Counted from the stretch's first letter, positions 26,364-34,755 are shown. The stretch is 64,000 nt of DNA from Limibacterium fermenti (GCF_041902845.1 NZ_CP159486.1:4030001-4094000), one strand, 5' to 3'. Notes: a model not told the origin generated them from the letters alone. Made by a program: numbers and translations.

Positions 26364-27061
26364 ATGCTCAATTTATAACCATTTCCTTTTTGCAGTGTGA
26401 TTTTCAGATTTGTATTTTCAGCCAGTAAAACCCGTAGGCGGCGGATGTAATTATTCAGGCTGTTTTCGTTGTATGATTCGGTGTTGCCTTCCCATGCCGC
26501 ATAAAATAATTCTTCACGGGAAACAACCCGATCAAGGTTCGCCGTCAGTTTTTTCAATAACACATAGTCCATCGGGCGCAATTCTTTGATTATCCCATCT
26601 TCGGTTATAATAGCCCTGTTCCGGTTGTCCAGTAACATATTGCCGATACGTTCCGGCGCCCCGTCGTCTTCCTTATATCTGCCGTCTCGTTGGCGGGCAA
26701 ACCGGTCGATATGCGCTGCCAGGAGTCTTACGGATAGCGGTTTATCGAGATAAGCCACCCCTCCTGCGTGTAATCCTTTTTCTTTCAGAGGTTCTTCGTG
26801 GTACGACGATATAAAAATAATAGGTAATGTGGGAAAAATCTCATACAGGTTGCGGCCCATCTCGATGCCGTTTTGCTTTCCGAGCATGACATCCAGTACC
26901 AATACATCCGGCTGCAAGCTACGGATGTTTTCGGTGATTCTTTCAACCGACGGGAAATAGCGGGTCTCATAGCCGCGTTCATTCAATTCTCTTACAAGTT
27001 GAGCGCCCAGTATCTTATCATCGTCTATAAGCAGTACATTTATTTTTGGCTTCGTCTTCAT
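26348..27061 (-). CDS. OmpR-family response regulator
   Basis: 237 residues. Receiver domain (about 1-125): acidic LIDDDKIL, phosphoacceptor Asp in LVLDVMLGKQNG, FISSY and LDKP switch residues. Winged-helix DNA-binding domain (about 140-235): IKELRPMDYVLLKKL, NENSLNNYIRRLRVLL, TLQKGNGYKL. Lies 20 bases after its kinase gene in the same operon. The operon diverges from the peptide precursor at 28716, so it is the best candidate regulator of the peptide island. Resembles the RprY group of Bacteroides. Confidence 0.93.
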   Translation of the reverse strand: MKTKPKINVLLIDDDKILGAQLVRELNERGYETRYFPSVERITENIRSLQPDVLVLDVMLGKQNGIEMGRNLYEIFPTLPIIFISSYHEEPLKEKGLHAGGVAYLDKPLSVRLLAAHIDRFARQRDGRYKEDDGAPERIGNMLLDNRNRAIITEDGIIKELRPMDYVLLKKLTANLDRVVSREELFYAAWEGNTESYNENSLNNYIRRLRVLLAENTNLKITLQKGNGYKLSIHLLS

Positions 27062-27081
27062 CGTTCGATTTGTTTAAATCT

Positions 27082-28419
27082 TTATTCAGGAAGGGCAATG
27101 GTAAACAACGAGCCTTTGCCCGGCTCACTTTCCGCCATAAGCGTACCGCCGTGCGCTTTGATAATATGAAAAGCATAATAGATTCCGATTCCGTTACCCT
27201 CTTTTTTGTCGGTGGTATAATAAGGATAGAAAAGATGCTTCAACTGTCGGCCCGTCATACCTGTACCGTTATCGGCGACCGTGATTTTTATGCGGTTATT
27301 ATCCTTAAACGCGTGAAGGGTTACAATGGGACGGTCATCATTGTATTTCGCCGCATTCTCTATGAGCGTACGCAAAGCCGCCTCAAACAAGTCCGGTGAA
27401 ACCCGTATGGCGAGTTCGCTGTCTGCTTGATTTTTAAACGTGATCTTTTTTTCGGGAAAAACCGCCCGCATTTCAGTTTCAATCTGTTCCAGCAGATCGT
27501 ACACATATACCTCTTCTTTTTGATTATCCCGGATTTTTTGGATAGTTCGTCCCGATTGCAACATCCGTTTTATTTTATCAGACAAAAAAATCACGCGGTC
27601 GGCGCTAAGCGAGAGCGCTCCCCTCTTGGTAGCATCTGTTTCTTTTTCTTCCATGGACGTAAGCGTCAGGTACACGTATGCCAGCGGCGATTTCAAGTCG
27701 TGAATAGCGCCGCGGAACGATCGTTCCATGTTCGTCATCTCCCCCTGCCAGCGTTTCAACTTCGCCAGGAGAATAAGGAGCACACCGATAATAATTACAG
27801 AAGCGCAAAGGGATATAAGTGTCGCTATACCCATATTCCGCAAAGGGCCTTGTTCTGCGATACCATATTCGGCGCGCAGTATGTAGCGTGCTCCGGGATA
27901 GGCGATTATCCTTTCTGCCGTGTAACGCGCCGATAATGCTTTTTCGACGATAGGTAATGAGTAGGAAATGCTGTCGATCACCACATCTTCGTTGGAATAA
28001 AGCAGAAGGCTTCCCGACACCGTTTTGCCCATTTCTTCGGTGTGAGCGCGCAGTAAAGAATCCATGCGTGCCAGAGAAAATTTACCCGATCGTATCTGCA
28101 TCAGGATAAACGCATTTTCTATCAATATCGGGGCGTTACTGTAACTGTTTATTTTTCCCAGGTCTATGATTTTCTCAGGATGGGATTTATCTTTCTCAGG
28201 AATGGAATCGAGACGGGCTGCATGGACATAAGGTTGCGACGACCGAAGAGAGAATGCAGAAGAAGAAACCGATTGGTTGAACGCCTTTTCAAATTCCTCC
28301 TTTTTATTTTCTTTCTTTTGATGAACGGCATTACCTATCCATATCGCCTGTGAGCCTATTAAAACCGCCAAGGCGAGTGCAGAAGCAAAAATATAAGGTG
28401 TCATTCTCCGTTTCATCAT
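27082..28419 (-). CDS. Membrane sensor histidine kinase
   Basis: 445 residues from MMKRRMTPYIFA; the 14 codons upstream come from a MITE end and are rejected. Membrane helices at about 7-28 and 190-215 bracket a periplasmic sensor of about 160 residues, large enough to bind a ligand such as a peptide. H-box AIHDLKSPLAYVYLTLTS, N box LIENAAKYN, G1 VADNGTGM, G2 GNGIGIYYAFHIIKAHGG. Partner of the adjacent OmpR-type regulator. Whether it senses a secreted peptide of the island is inference from position. Confidence 0.92.
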   Translation of the reverse strand: MMKRRMTPYIFASALALAVLIGSQAIWIGNAVHQKKENKKEEFEKAFNQSVSSSAFSLRSSQPYVHAARLDSIPEKDKSHPEKIIDLGKINSYSNAPILIENAFILMQIRSGKFSLARMDSLLRAHTEEMGKTVSGSLLLYSNEDVVIDSISYSLPIVEKALSARYTAERIIAYPGARYILRAEYGIAEQGPLRNMGIATLISLCASVIIIGVLLILLAKLKRWQGEMTNMERSFRGAIHDLKSPLAYVYLTLTSMEEKETDATKRGALSLSADRVIFLSDKIKRMLQSGRTIQKIRDNQKEEVYVYDLLEQIETEMRAVFPEKKITFKNQADSELAIRVSPDLFEAALRTLIENAAKYNDDRPIVTLHAFKDNNRIKITVADNGTGMTGRQLKHLFYPYYTTDKKEGNGIGIYYAFHIIKAHGGTLMAESEPGKGSLFTIALPE

Positions 28420-28452
28420 AATAAATTTTTTCTTCTTATTTCTCCTCCGAAA

Positions 28453-28473
28453 AAAAATCAAAACAGTTTCTAA
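28453..28473. repeat. Single MITE end (AAACAGTTTC-TAA)
   Basis: TCAAAACAGTTTC followed by TAA matches the right end of the 3821-3965 element, but no opposite end is visible nearby. It lies in the leader of the histidine kinase gene. Confidence 0.4.
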
Positions 28474-28474
28474 G

Positions 28475-28482
28475 CAAAAGTA
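28475..28482 (-). promoter_or_regulatory. Promoter -7 box for the kinase/regulator operon
   Basis: CAAAAGTA reads TACTTTTG on the minus strand, 55 bases from the kinase ATG and divergent from the precursor operon. Confidence 0.5.
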
Positions 28483-28589
28483 GCAAAATTGTGCTGATGT
28501 AAAAAAGTATTCTTCAATAAAATAGCAATTGAAAATCCTTTGCGAAAATTTCCTCTAATGTAGGCAGCTTCCCTTTAGCTTTACAATAT

Positions 28590-28678
28590 ATAGATTTTGT
28601 CTATATTATATATCGATTCTTTCGATGAAGAGATTATGTTGCGATTATATAACGTTCCGAAAACTCTTCCTAATATTG
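28590..28678 (+). promoter_or_regulatory. Candidate operator and promoter of the first precursor gene
   Basis: ATATAGA-TTTTG-TCTATAT and ATCGA-TTCT-TCGAT palindromes at 28590-28630 lie about 45-80 bases upstream of TAATATTG (28671-28678). The second palindrome and the promoter are intact in the copy near 42860-42940; the first is altered there. A site for the adjacent OmpR-type regulator is plausible. Confidence 0.4.
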
Positions 28679-28715
28679 CAGCGTATACTATTATTCACAA
28701 TTAATAATCAAAACA

Positions 28716-28871
28716 ATGGAAGTATTCAATGCACAACAGCTGAACTCGGTAAAAGGCGGTTCTTCAGGAACTGAAAAAGAAGATGAAGATAATTCGATTA
28801 TTGTCATTATCGATGGAGTACCCTATATTGTTACCCCGCATGGATTGAAGCCGGTAGTGGTACTAAAGTAA
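28716..28871 (+). CDS. Double-glycine leader peptide precursor, copy 1
   Basis: 51 residues. Leader MEVFNAQQLNSVKGG ends in the [LM]xx[IV]KGG motif shared by all precursor leaders of the island. The predicted core (36 residues) starts SSGTEKEDEDNS, acidic, and continues with a hydrophobic part containing IIVIIDGVPYIV and ending PVVVLK; it has no Cys. Likely cleaved and exported by the C39-ABC transporter at 47854. A copy at 42974 differs by one residue (V48A). A hairpin (AAACGG...CCGTTT) follows at 28895-28916. The activity of the core is unknown. Confidence 0.75.
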   Translation: MEVFNAQQLNSVKGGSSGTEKEDEDNSIIVIIDGVPYIVTPHGLKPVVVLK

Positions 28872-28981
28872 TCCTCAATTTTGGAGAGATTCCGCTAAAC
28901 GGCTCAAAACCGTTTGACGGATAAAATAATAATTCATGAAGTGCGAATAATTACGCCAAAAGGCAAAAAAACAAAACGATT

Positions 28982-29452
28982 ATGGATTTAAATCTGATCT
29001 CTGCAATGCTCTCTGGTGAAGATGCGGAAGAAGTTCGCAAGGCTTTTGCGACGATCAACACGAAGTTGCCGTTCCTTTCCACGATGCAAAGCGCGGAAGT
29101 GAGCGGGGTATTTAAAGTGGGAAACAACTACCAGCCGTTCCTCGAATTGGCCAAAGAGGTGGTCGATACCCATCCCGAAATTCTGCCTGCGGTATTCAAT
29201 AAGGACGAGTTCGGCAAGGATTATACGCTTTACAAGACGATTCAACCGCTTTCTATTGAAGCGGAAGAGGTAAGCGAAGGGTTGAAGAAGTCGGTGATGG
29301 CCGTCGGTGGCGACACCATTAATGCCGCGTTGGAGGTATACTCCGCCGTTAAGCAGCATAAGGACAAGGTGCCGGGGCTAAGCGTGCTTTACGAGGCGAT
29401 GTTCGCATTCTTCAAAAGAACCCGGAGCAAAAAGGATGAGACGGGAAAATAA
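28982..29452 (+). CDS. 156-residue protein of unknown function, paralogue 1
   Basis: No family recognised. Begins MDLNLISAMLSGEDAEEVRK; soluble, alpha-helical in appearance, no signal peptide or membrane segment, with a basic tail (FFKRTRSKKDE). About 85% identical over its full length to the protein at 33932. Both copies follow a precursor (intact here, remnant there), so an immunity or maturation role is possible but unproven. Starts 110 bases after the precursor stop. Confidence 0.75.
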   Translation: MDLNLISAMLSGEDAEEVRKAFATINTKLPFLSTMQSAEVSGVFKVGNNYQPFLELAKEVVDTHPEILPAVFNKDEFGKDYTLYKTIQPLSIEAEEVSEGLKKSVMAVGGDTINAALEVYSAVKQHKDKVPGLSVLYEAMFAFFKRTRSKKDETGK

Positions 29453-29535
29453 GGCTTTTTTGCGCTTCTATGTGCGGTGATAACACAAGCGGCAGGATAG
29501 TACAGAGTGTTCTCAAGCCACTTTCGAGCGGAATG

Positions 29536-30064
29536 CCGTTTTTTGATACATTAAATTACAGGGATATACGGATGAAGATGAAAACAAAAATAAGAATACT
29601 AAGGGAGAAAATAACCGGATGCCTGAGGCAAATGCTACATTTCTTTCCGTTACGGGAAATCCTGTTTGGTTTCCCGTCGGAAAAGGTTTACTGTCCCGTT
29701 AAGGATAGAATGCCGTTTCTTTTGCCGGAATTTCGCTTAGAGAAAAACATCGCTTCGGGAAATTTCTTCTTTTGTCATTCGTTGAAGCGTAACACATTCT
29801 TATGCCTCCTCGGCAAAAACAACTTGGACACATCCGGCTGCAGCCGTTTTTCTCAATTTCGACGGTCGCAGCCTAAACAGGAAAAACAGGATTTTTCCTG
29901 TTTAGAAATTGAGAGACAAGCGGAAAATCTGTATTTATACAAATTGTCCGCAAGTCGCTGAAGCAAGACAAAAATAGTAGGCGGCGCAGCAATCCCAACC
30001 GGTGTGTTGCCGGGAAACTGTATCAAAATGGGCGCGAATATTTCGAAAAGCGTGAAGAGTAGAA
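29536..30064. repeat. Duplicated block B, copy 1
   Basis: Mostly non-coding block before the 57-residue secreted peptide gene; related to 43289-43816. The core 29805-29964 is virtually identical to 43554-43713. It contains a long imperfect palindrome (29851-29914): TCTCAATTTC, a 13-base bulge, TAAACAGGAAAAA, loop CAGGA, and the exact complements. Frames open across it (29470-29961 and its counterpart) end at the same stop but have no recognisable protein character. This covers the 635-base gap. Confidence 0.75.
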
Positions 30065-30087
30065 ATAATATCCAAATAAATAAATTT

Positions 30088-30261
30088 ATGAGAAAGAAAT
30101 TAATCATTACTTTTGCTGCATTATGTATTACTTTAGCATCTTTCGCTTCTTTTAATTTTACAGCGAGTTGCGGTGCTCAGACGCAGACAGATTTTGGGAA
30201 TCTATCCCCCGAACAGTACCAAAGCTATCTCCTGGAATTGGATGATATCCTTTGCAGTTAA
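30088..30261 (+). CDS. Small secreted peptide, 57 residues
   Basis: Signal-peptide-like start MRKKLIITFAALCITLASFA (helix about 5-22), then a short tail with two further cysteines (Cys28 in FTASCGAQTQ and Cys56 at the end, DDILCS). The frame opens earlier (30004), but the upstream part is block B sequence, and ATG 30088 gives a sensible signal peptide. Unlike the other peptides it has no KGG leader, so it would use the Sec route. It shares its 5' block with the CxxxC precursor at 43838. Function unknown. Confidence 0.6.
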   Translation: MRKKLIITFAALCITLASFASFNFTASCGAQTQTDFGNLSPEQYQSYLLELDDILCS

Positions 30262-30276
30262 TGAAATTATAAAATA

Positions 30277-30374
30277 AGGGTATGTCCAAAGTGTTTTTTA
30301 TTGGACAAATAAAGACTTCTATATACGATACATATACATGTCTATATTCTTAATCAACGTTTTTGACACACCCT
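30277..30374. mobile_element. MITE-like inverted repeat, about 98 bp
   Basis: Left end AGGGTATGTCCAAAGTGTT and right end, read in reverse, AGGGTGTGTCAAAAACGTT match at about three of four positions around an AT-rich middle. It lies between the small secreted peptide and the first GLPGLI gene, where it could also act as an attenuator. Confidence 0.5.
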
Positions 30375-30390
30375 ATAAATATAAAACAAA

Positions 30391-31260
30391 ATGAGTAAGT
30401 CATATCTGTTCGTAATACTTCTGTTATTTTGTGTTGTGGGGAGTCTTTTTTCCCAACAAATAACTTCTGCCTCTCCGGAAGTGATGCAGACGCTCATGAC
30501 CGTTTCAAAAAGAATTAGGTTGGATACTTGTGTGCTTCAGGTCCAATACAGAATGCTGAGTGTAACCGATGCGAATAAGCCCGATAAAAAGAAAGACAAT
30601 TTGATGCTCTTACAAATAGGGCTAAACATCTCAAAGTTTTCAGATTTTTTTGTGTTGCGAGGAGATTCCTTACGTGAGGTACATGCCGCCCAGAAAATAA
30701 ACCTGGTGGAATCAACCAATAAATTGTTGCCTCTTTTAAAGGGAACTACTCCTTTGAATGTTTTTAAGAATTATCCGGCAGGAAAAATCACGGTTTTAGA
30801 CAGAGTACCATTGAGTACTACCTATAAATATATTGAAGATAGGGAAAAGCCTGAGTGGAAAATGGAGCCGGGTAATTTAACCGTATGCGGATATGAGTGT
30901 CGGAAAGCGACAACCTCTTTTCGCGGGCGCCATTACACGGCTTGGTATGCTCCGGAAATAGCCGTCAGCGAAGGCCCGTGGAAGTTTTGGGGCTTGCCGG
31001 GATTGATACTCAAAGTGGAAGATGACCGGGGGCATTACACCTTTGAGGGAGTCGCCATAGAAAAAGCACGGGGAATCGTTCCTATATACATTTTAGACCA
31101 GACCTATATAAATACGACAAAAGCCCGCTTCAACAAAGCGCTAAAGAACTTTTACGATAATCCGGGCGGAACCATACAGGCATCTGGCGTTGTGCAAGGC
31201 GGTTTGCCGGATAACATTCAATCCCGCCCGTACAACCCGATAGAATTGACTGATGAATGA
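30391..31260 (+). CDS. GLPGLI family protein 1
   Basis: 289 residues with a signal peptide (MSKSYLFVILLLFCVVGSLFSQQ). Family core: FKNYPAGKITV, then CGYECRKATTSFRGRHYTAWY and GPWKFWGLPGLILKVED containing the name-giving GLPGLI. GLPGLI proteins are exported, Bacteroidetes-specific and functionally uncharacterised. The stop overlaps the start of the outer membrane protein gene (ATGA at 31257-31260), implying coupled translation and joint function. Only this copy has Thr where the other three have a second Cys before xFRGR. Confidence 0.92.
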   Translation: MSKSYLFVILLLFCVVGSLFSQQITSASPEVMQTLMTVSKRIRLDTCVLQVQYRMLSVTDANKPDKKKDNLMLLQIGLNISKFSDFFVLRGDSLREVHAAQKINLVESTNKLLPLLKGTTPLNVFKNYPAGKITVLDRVPLSTTYKYIEDREKPEWKMEPGNLTVCGYECRKATTSFRGRHYTAWYAPEIAVSEGPWKFWGLPGLILKVEDDRGHYTFEGVAIEKARGIVPIYILDQTYINTTKARFNKALKNFYDNPGGTIQASGVVQGGLPDNIQSRPYNPIELTDE

Positions 31261-33869
31261 GTGGCCGGTATAGATTACTGTTTCCGTTGTTCTTTTTCCC
31301 GTTTATCGCCGTATCTCAAACGGCGATAAGAGGAAATATATCGGATGCGGAAAGCAAAAATCCGGTGGAAGGCGCCGTTATCAGTATCGTGGACGAGAGT
31401 AACGAAGTACTGTCGTATGGTGTATCTGACCGTAAAGGGGACTTCATGCTATCGGTAAACAGCCAATCGAATACATTCCGGCTGGTATGCCGGATGTTAG
31501 GATATTCGGACTACTCTCTATCGATAGAGAATAAAACACAGGAAGTACTTGTTGCATTAAATCCTTCCGCCATCGAACTGAAGGAAGTAACCATAAAAGC
31601 GACTCCCATAACCATCAAGGAAGACACCCTGGCCTACAGCGTGAGTGCGTTTAAAACAGCCGGAGACAGGACCATTGGCGATGTGCTGAAAAAGATGCCC
31701 GGCATCGAAGTGAAGCCAGGCGGGGGAATTGCATACCAGGGTGAACCGATTAATAAGTTTTATATTGAAGGGCTTGATTTATTGGAAAACAAATACGGAA
31801 TTGCTACCAATAACGTTCCTGTCGATGCCGTCCTCAATGTGGAGGTTATTGAAAACCACCAACCCGTACAGTCGATAAAAGGAATGATCAGCAGTGCCCA
31901 AGCAGCGATAAACCTGAAATTGAGGGATGACAAAAAGGCGCGTCCCGTGGGAGGCGTAAGAGCGGGGGGCGGAAAATCCGATGAATGGAATTGGTTGTTA
32001 GAAGTCTTTACCCTGCTTGCGACAAAAAAGCGGCAAACCATAGCCATGTATAAGACAAACAATACGGGTTTGGACATAGGAATGGAATTGAATGAGCAAA
32101 CGCTTTCCATGCAAGATTTGCAGGACCCCTCCTCCGGATTAGAGAAAGACTTATTGCTTCCTTCCGAATCCGGTAATCCGCCAATAGAACAAGAGCGGTA
32201 TTTATTCAATAAAACCCATCTTGCTTCGGTCAATAATTTATGGAAAACGGGGGCTGACCGCCAGTTCCGTATAAATATCAATTATTTGAACGATGTTCAG
32301 CATGAAAACAGCTCCCTGAGGAGCGAATATTTTCTGCCCGACAGCACGTTGATTGTGATCGAGGATAATGCATTAAAAAAGAAACAACAACTCTTTTCGG
32401 GAACGCTTACGTATACCGACAACAGCTCTTCGTATTTTTTGGAAAACGCATTCAACTGGAAGATAAAACAATCGGAGAACCACTCGTCTGTTTTTACTTA
32501 CAGCGACAGCGTAGAGCAGGATTTTCACACCCCTACGACATCTTTCCGGAATGAATTGAAGTACTTGCGCAAGTGGGGCGACCGGCTTTGGAATATCAAT
32601 TCCTATGTTTCCTTTACCAATCAACCCGAGGCGTTGACAGTTTACAGGGATAATGCCATAAGCCGGCAGAATATTGATTTGTACGGCTTTTTCACCCGCA
32701 ATAGCAGCTATTACTCGTGGTTTTGGGGCCGGTCGAGTATCCGCTTAAATGCATTGATGGAGGCTTCGCTGAATACTGTCGGGACAGACCTCGTATCTTC
32801 ACTCGTAACCGACAGCCTGGCTTCTGACTTCCAATCAACCGCATTAATATTCGAATTGTCACCCGCATATACGTACAAAACTGAAAAAAGCAAGCTGGAA
32901 CTTACCCTTCCTTTCCGTTATCAATCCATCGGTTATGACAACAAAAGGAAAAGTGACGGTACCCAAACCACCCATTATTTTTTGTACAATGCGCGAATAA
33001 GTTATAGCCGGACTTTCCATCCTTTTTTCTCCTCCCGCATAGCTTATCATTACCTGCAGAATACCGGCGATTATATGGATTATCTGGATAGTTACACTAT
33101 GAAAAATTACCGTAATTACTTCATTTCATCGGGAGTAATCAGTTTGCGTAAAAGCCATACCTTGTCGCTAAGCCTGAATTACAAGAATCCGCTGAATAAT
33201 TTATTCATCAATGCTGCGGCAGCATATATCCCCTCGGAAAGTAATAAAACCGCAGCCCGTCGTTTTGTCGGTGAAGTGTATATAAACAGTGAGATCCTAA
33301 AAGACAATCGGACAAATATATGGATGGGACGGTTTTATTTGGGCAAATATTTCAGCCATATCAAAACCAATATCGGATTAACGAGCGACTATCATTCTTC
33401 TCAACTATCCCGTTTCCAACAAGATGTTCTTTATCCGATGGAGGTCAATACCTTAAGGACAACAATCAGTGGAAATACAAAACTTTCCGATTGGTTGACT
33501 TTCGTGTATCGGTGCAATTGGGTTGAAACTGCTTCGTTAATAAAAGGCTCCGGCACATCTTATCAGTCGAGTTTCACTCAAATTGGTCAACAATTCAAGA
33601 CTTACGTTTCGCTTTCGAAAAAACTCAGTTTCAATTTACAACTTGAACATACCTATAACGAAATAGGGAAAGATACGTCGGTTGATATATTTCTGGCAAA
33701 TATAGCGGCGAGTTATAAACTGGAGAACGTCGATTTTGACTTGTCGTGGAATAACCTGTTCAATAAAAAAGAATATGCCTATTCATTTTTTAACGGATTG
33801 GAAACCTATATGTACAGATACGCTATCAGGCCAATGTCGGTAATCTTGACAGCGAGTTTTAAATACTAA
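31257..33869 (+). CDS. TonB-type outer membrane protein with carboxypeptidase-regulatory domain, 1
   Basis: 870 residues. Signal peptide (LLFPLFFFPFIAVSQ), CarbopepD_reg domain (about 22-100; IRGNISDAESKNPVEGAVI), plug-like domain (about 125-220; TIGDVLKKMPGIEVKPGGG and FYIEGLDLL), then a large barrel of alternating aromatic strands. The C-terminus ends with a barrel signal (ASFKY). Homologous along its length to 40111-42717. Such proteins pair with GLPGLI proteins; the substrate is unknown. Import of a nutrient, binding of the peptide, or passage of the peptide out are all possible. Confidence 0.85.
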   Translation: MSGRYRLLFPLFFFPFIAVSQTAIRGNISDAESKNPVEGAVISIVDESNEVLSYGVSDRKGDFMLSVNSQSNTFRLVCRMLGYSDYSLSIENKTQEVLVALNPSAIELKEVTIKATPITIKEDTLAYSVSAFKTAGDRTIGDVLKKMPGIEVKPGGGIAYQGEPINKFYIEGLDLLENKYGIATNNVPVDAVLNVEVIENHQPVQSIKGMISSAQAAINLKLRDDKKARPVGGVRAGGGKSDEWNWLLEVFTLLATKKRQTIAMYKTNNTGLDIGMELNEQTLSMQDLQDPSSGLEKDLLLPSESGNPPIEQERYLFNKTHLASVNNLWKTGADRQFRININYLNDVQHENSSLRSEYFLPDSTLIVIEDNALKKKQQLFSGTLTYTDNSSSYFLENAFNWKIKQSENHSSVFTYSDSVEQDFHTPTTSFRNELKYLRKWGDRLWNINSYVSFTNQPEALTVYRDNAISRQNIDLYGFFTRNSSYYSWFWGRSSIRLNALMEASLNTVGTDLVSSLVTDSLASDFQSTALIFELSPAYTYKTEKSKLELTLPFRYQSIGYDNKRKSDGTQTTHYFLYNARISYSRTFHPFFSSRIAYHYLQNTGDYMDYLDSYTMKNYRNYFISSGVISLRKSHTLSLSLNYKNPLNNLFINAAAAYIPSESNKTAARRFVGEVYINSEILKDNRTNIWMGRFYLGKYFSHIKTNIGLTSDYHSSQLSRFQQDVLYPMEVNTLRTTISGNTKLSDWLTFVYRCNWVETASLIKGSGTSYQSSFTQIGQQFKTYVSLSKKLSFNLQLEHTYNEIGKDTSVDIFLANIAASYKLENVDFDLSWNNLFNKKEYAYSFFNGLETYMYRYAIRPMSVILTASFKY

Positions 33870-33908
33870 GAATACAAATTAATTGGAAAAAATAATAACT
33901 TTATAAAT

Positions 33909-33929
33909 ACGTTAGAACAATTAGATTAA
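33909..33929 (+). pseudogene. Remnant of a precursor leader (7 codons)
   Basis: ACG TTA GAA CAA TTA GAT TAA corresponds to the first seven codons of the precursor at 37373 (ATG TTA GAA CAA TTA GAT TAT). The start codon is changed to ACG and the Tyr codon to a stop. The AATAACTTTATAAAT sequence before it also matches the precursor upstream sequences. The rest of that gene is replaced by the 156-residue protein gene, which starts 3 bases later. Confidence 0.65.
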
Positions 33930-33931
33930 GT

Positions 33932-34402
33932 ATGGATTTGAATCTGATCTCTGCAACGCTCTCTGGTGAAGATGCGGAAGAAGTTCGCGAAGCTTTTGCG
34001 ACAATCAACACGAAGTTACCGTTCCTTTCCACGATGCAAAGCACGGAAGTGAGCGGGGTATTTAAAGTGGGAAACAACTACCAGCCGTTCCTCGAACTGG
34101 CCAAGGAAGTAGTCGACACCCACCCCGAAATTCTGCCGGCAGTGTTTAATGCAGCGGAGTTCGACAAGGATTATACGCTTTACAAAACGCTTCAACCCCT
34201 TTCCCTCCAAGCGGAAGAGATCAGCGAAGGATTGAAAAAGTCGGTGATGGCCGTCGGTGGCGACACCATCAATGCCGCGTTCGAGGTGTACACGGCCGTC
34301 AAGCAGCACAAGGACAAGGTGCCGGGGCTAAGCGTGTTTTACGAGGCAATGTCTGTGTTCTTCAAAAGGAACCGCGGCAAGACGTCCGAAACGAAAAAAT
34401 AA
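33932..34402 (+). CDS. 156-residue protein of unknown function, paralogue 2
   Basis: Same length and nearly the same sequence as the protein at 28982 (for example MDLNLISATLSGEDAEEVRE; SVMAVGGDTINAAFEVYTAV). No signal peptide, no membrane segment, no family recognised. It sits directly after a dead leader remnant and after the first GLPGLI/outer membrane pair. Conservation of both copies in an island with several decayed genes suggests that the protein is useful, for example for immunity (inference). Confidence 0.75.
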   Translation: MDLNLISATLSGEDAEEVREAFATINTKLPFLSTMQSTEVSGVFKVGNNYQPFLELAKEVVDTHPEILPAVFNAAEFDKDYTLYKTLQPLSLQAEEISEGLKKSVMAVGGDTINAAFEVYTAVKQHKDKVPGLSVFYEAMSVFFKRNRGKTSETKK

Positions 34403-34449
34403 GAGACGGCATCCTATCCGTGCGGGTAGATCACATAAGCGAGTATCGC

Positions 34450-34755
34450 CTGCCCGTTACGGAGCGTCTCCGGGCCATTACGGAATGTCTCACACGCATA
34501 ATGGAGTGTCTCGGAGCCATTCAATAATGACAATTAGCCATTCCGTTATGTGCCGGAGACATAAATGAATGACTCAAACACCTACAATAATGGCTCGATG
34601 ACATTCCATAATGACTCAGAGACATATAATAATGGCTGAAAGACATACAGGAGTGTCTGCCGGACATACATTAATGGGCAGAAGACATAACGGAATGTTG
34701 GCGAGACATATTCGAATGGTTTAGAAACATTCTGTAACAGATAGAAGATGTGACA
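34450..34755. repeat. Degenerate tandem array, period 21 bp
   Basis: At least ten consecutive 21-bp units can be read, most beginning GACATA and containing AATGG or AATGT (for example GACATACATTAATGGGCAGAA). Earlier units carry GAATGTCTC. Part of the array (34673-34710) recurs at 43187-43224 within the other duplicated region. With block C it accounts for the gap 34403-35137. Confidence 0.65.

Larger units (their letters stand above)
28566..28926. repeat. Duplicated block A, copy 1
   Basis: 361 bases containing the promoter region and whole gene of the 51-residue precursor. It is nearly identical to 42825-43184, with most changes at the first 50 bases. The AT-rich head contains inverted repeats (ATATAGA...TCTATAT; ATCGA...TCGAT) that could bind a regulator, and a TAATATTG -7 candidate at 28671-28678. 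Confidence 0.85.

Noticed and set aside
29470..29961. Frame MKTKIRILREKITGCL... and its counterpart at 43288-43710 as a gene pair
   Set aside because: Both stay open and share a stop, but the most conserved part is an inverted repeat, conservation is at base level rather than codon level, and the protein looks like no known type. Kept as duplicated block B; codon-level analysis could reverse this.
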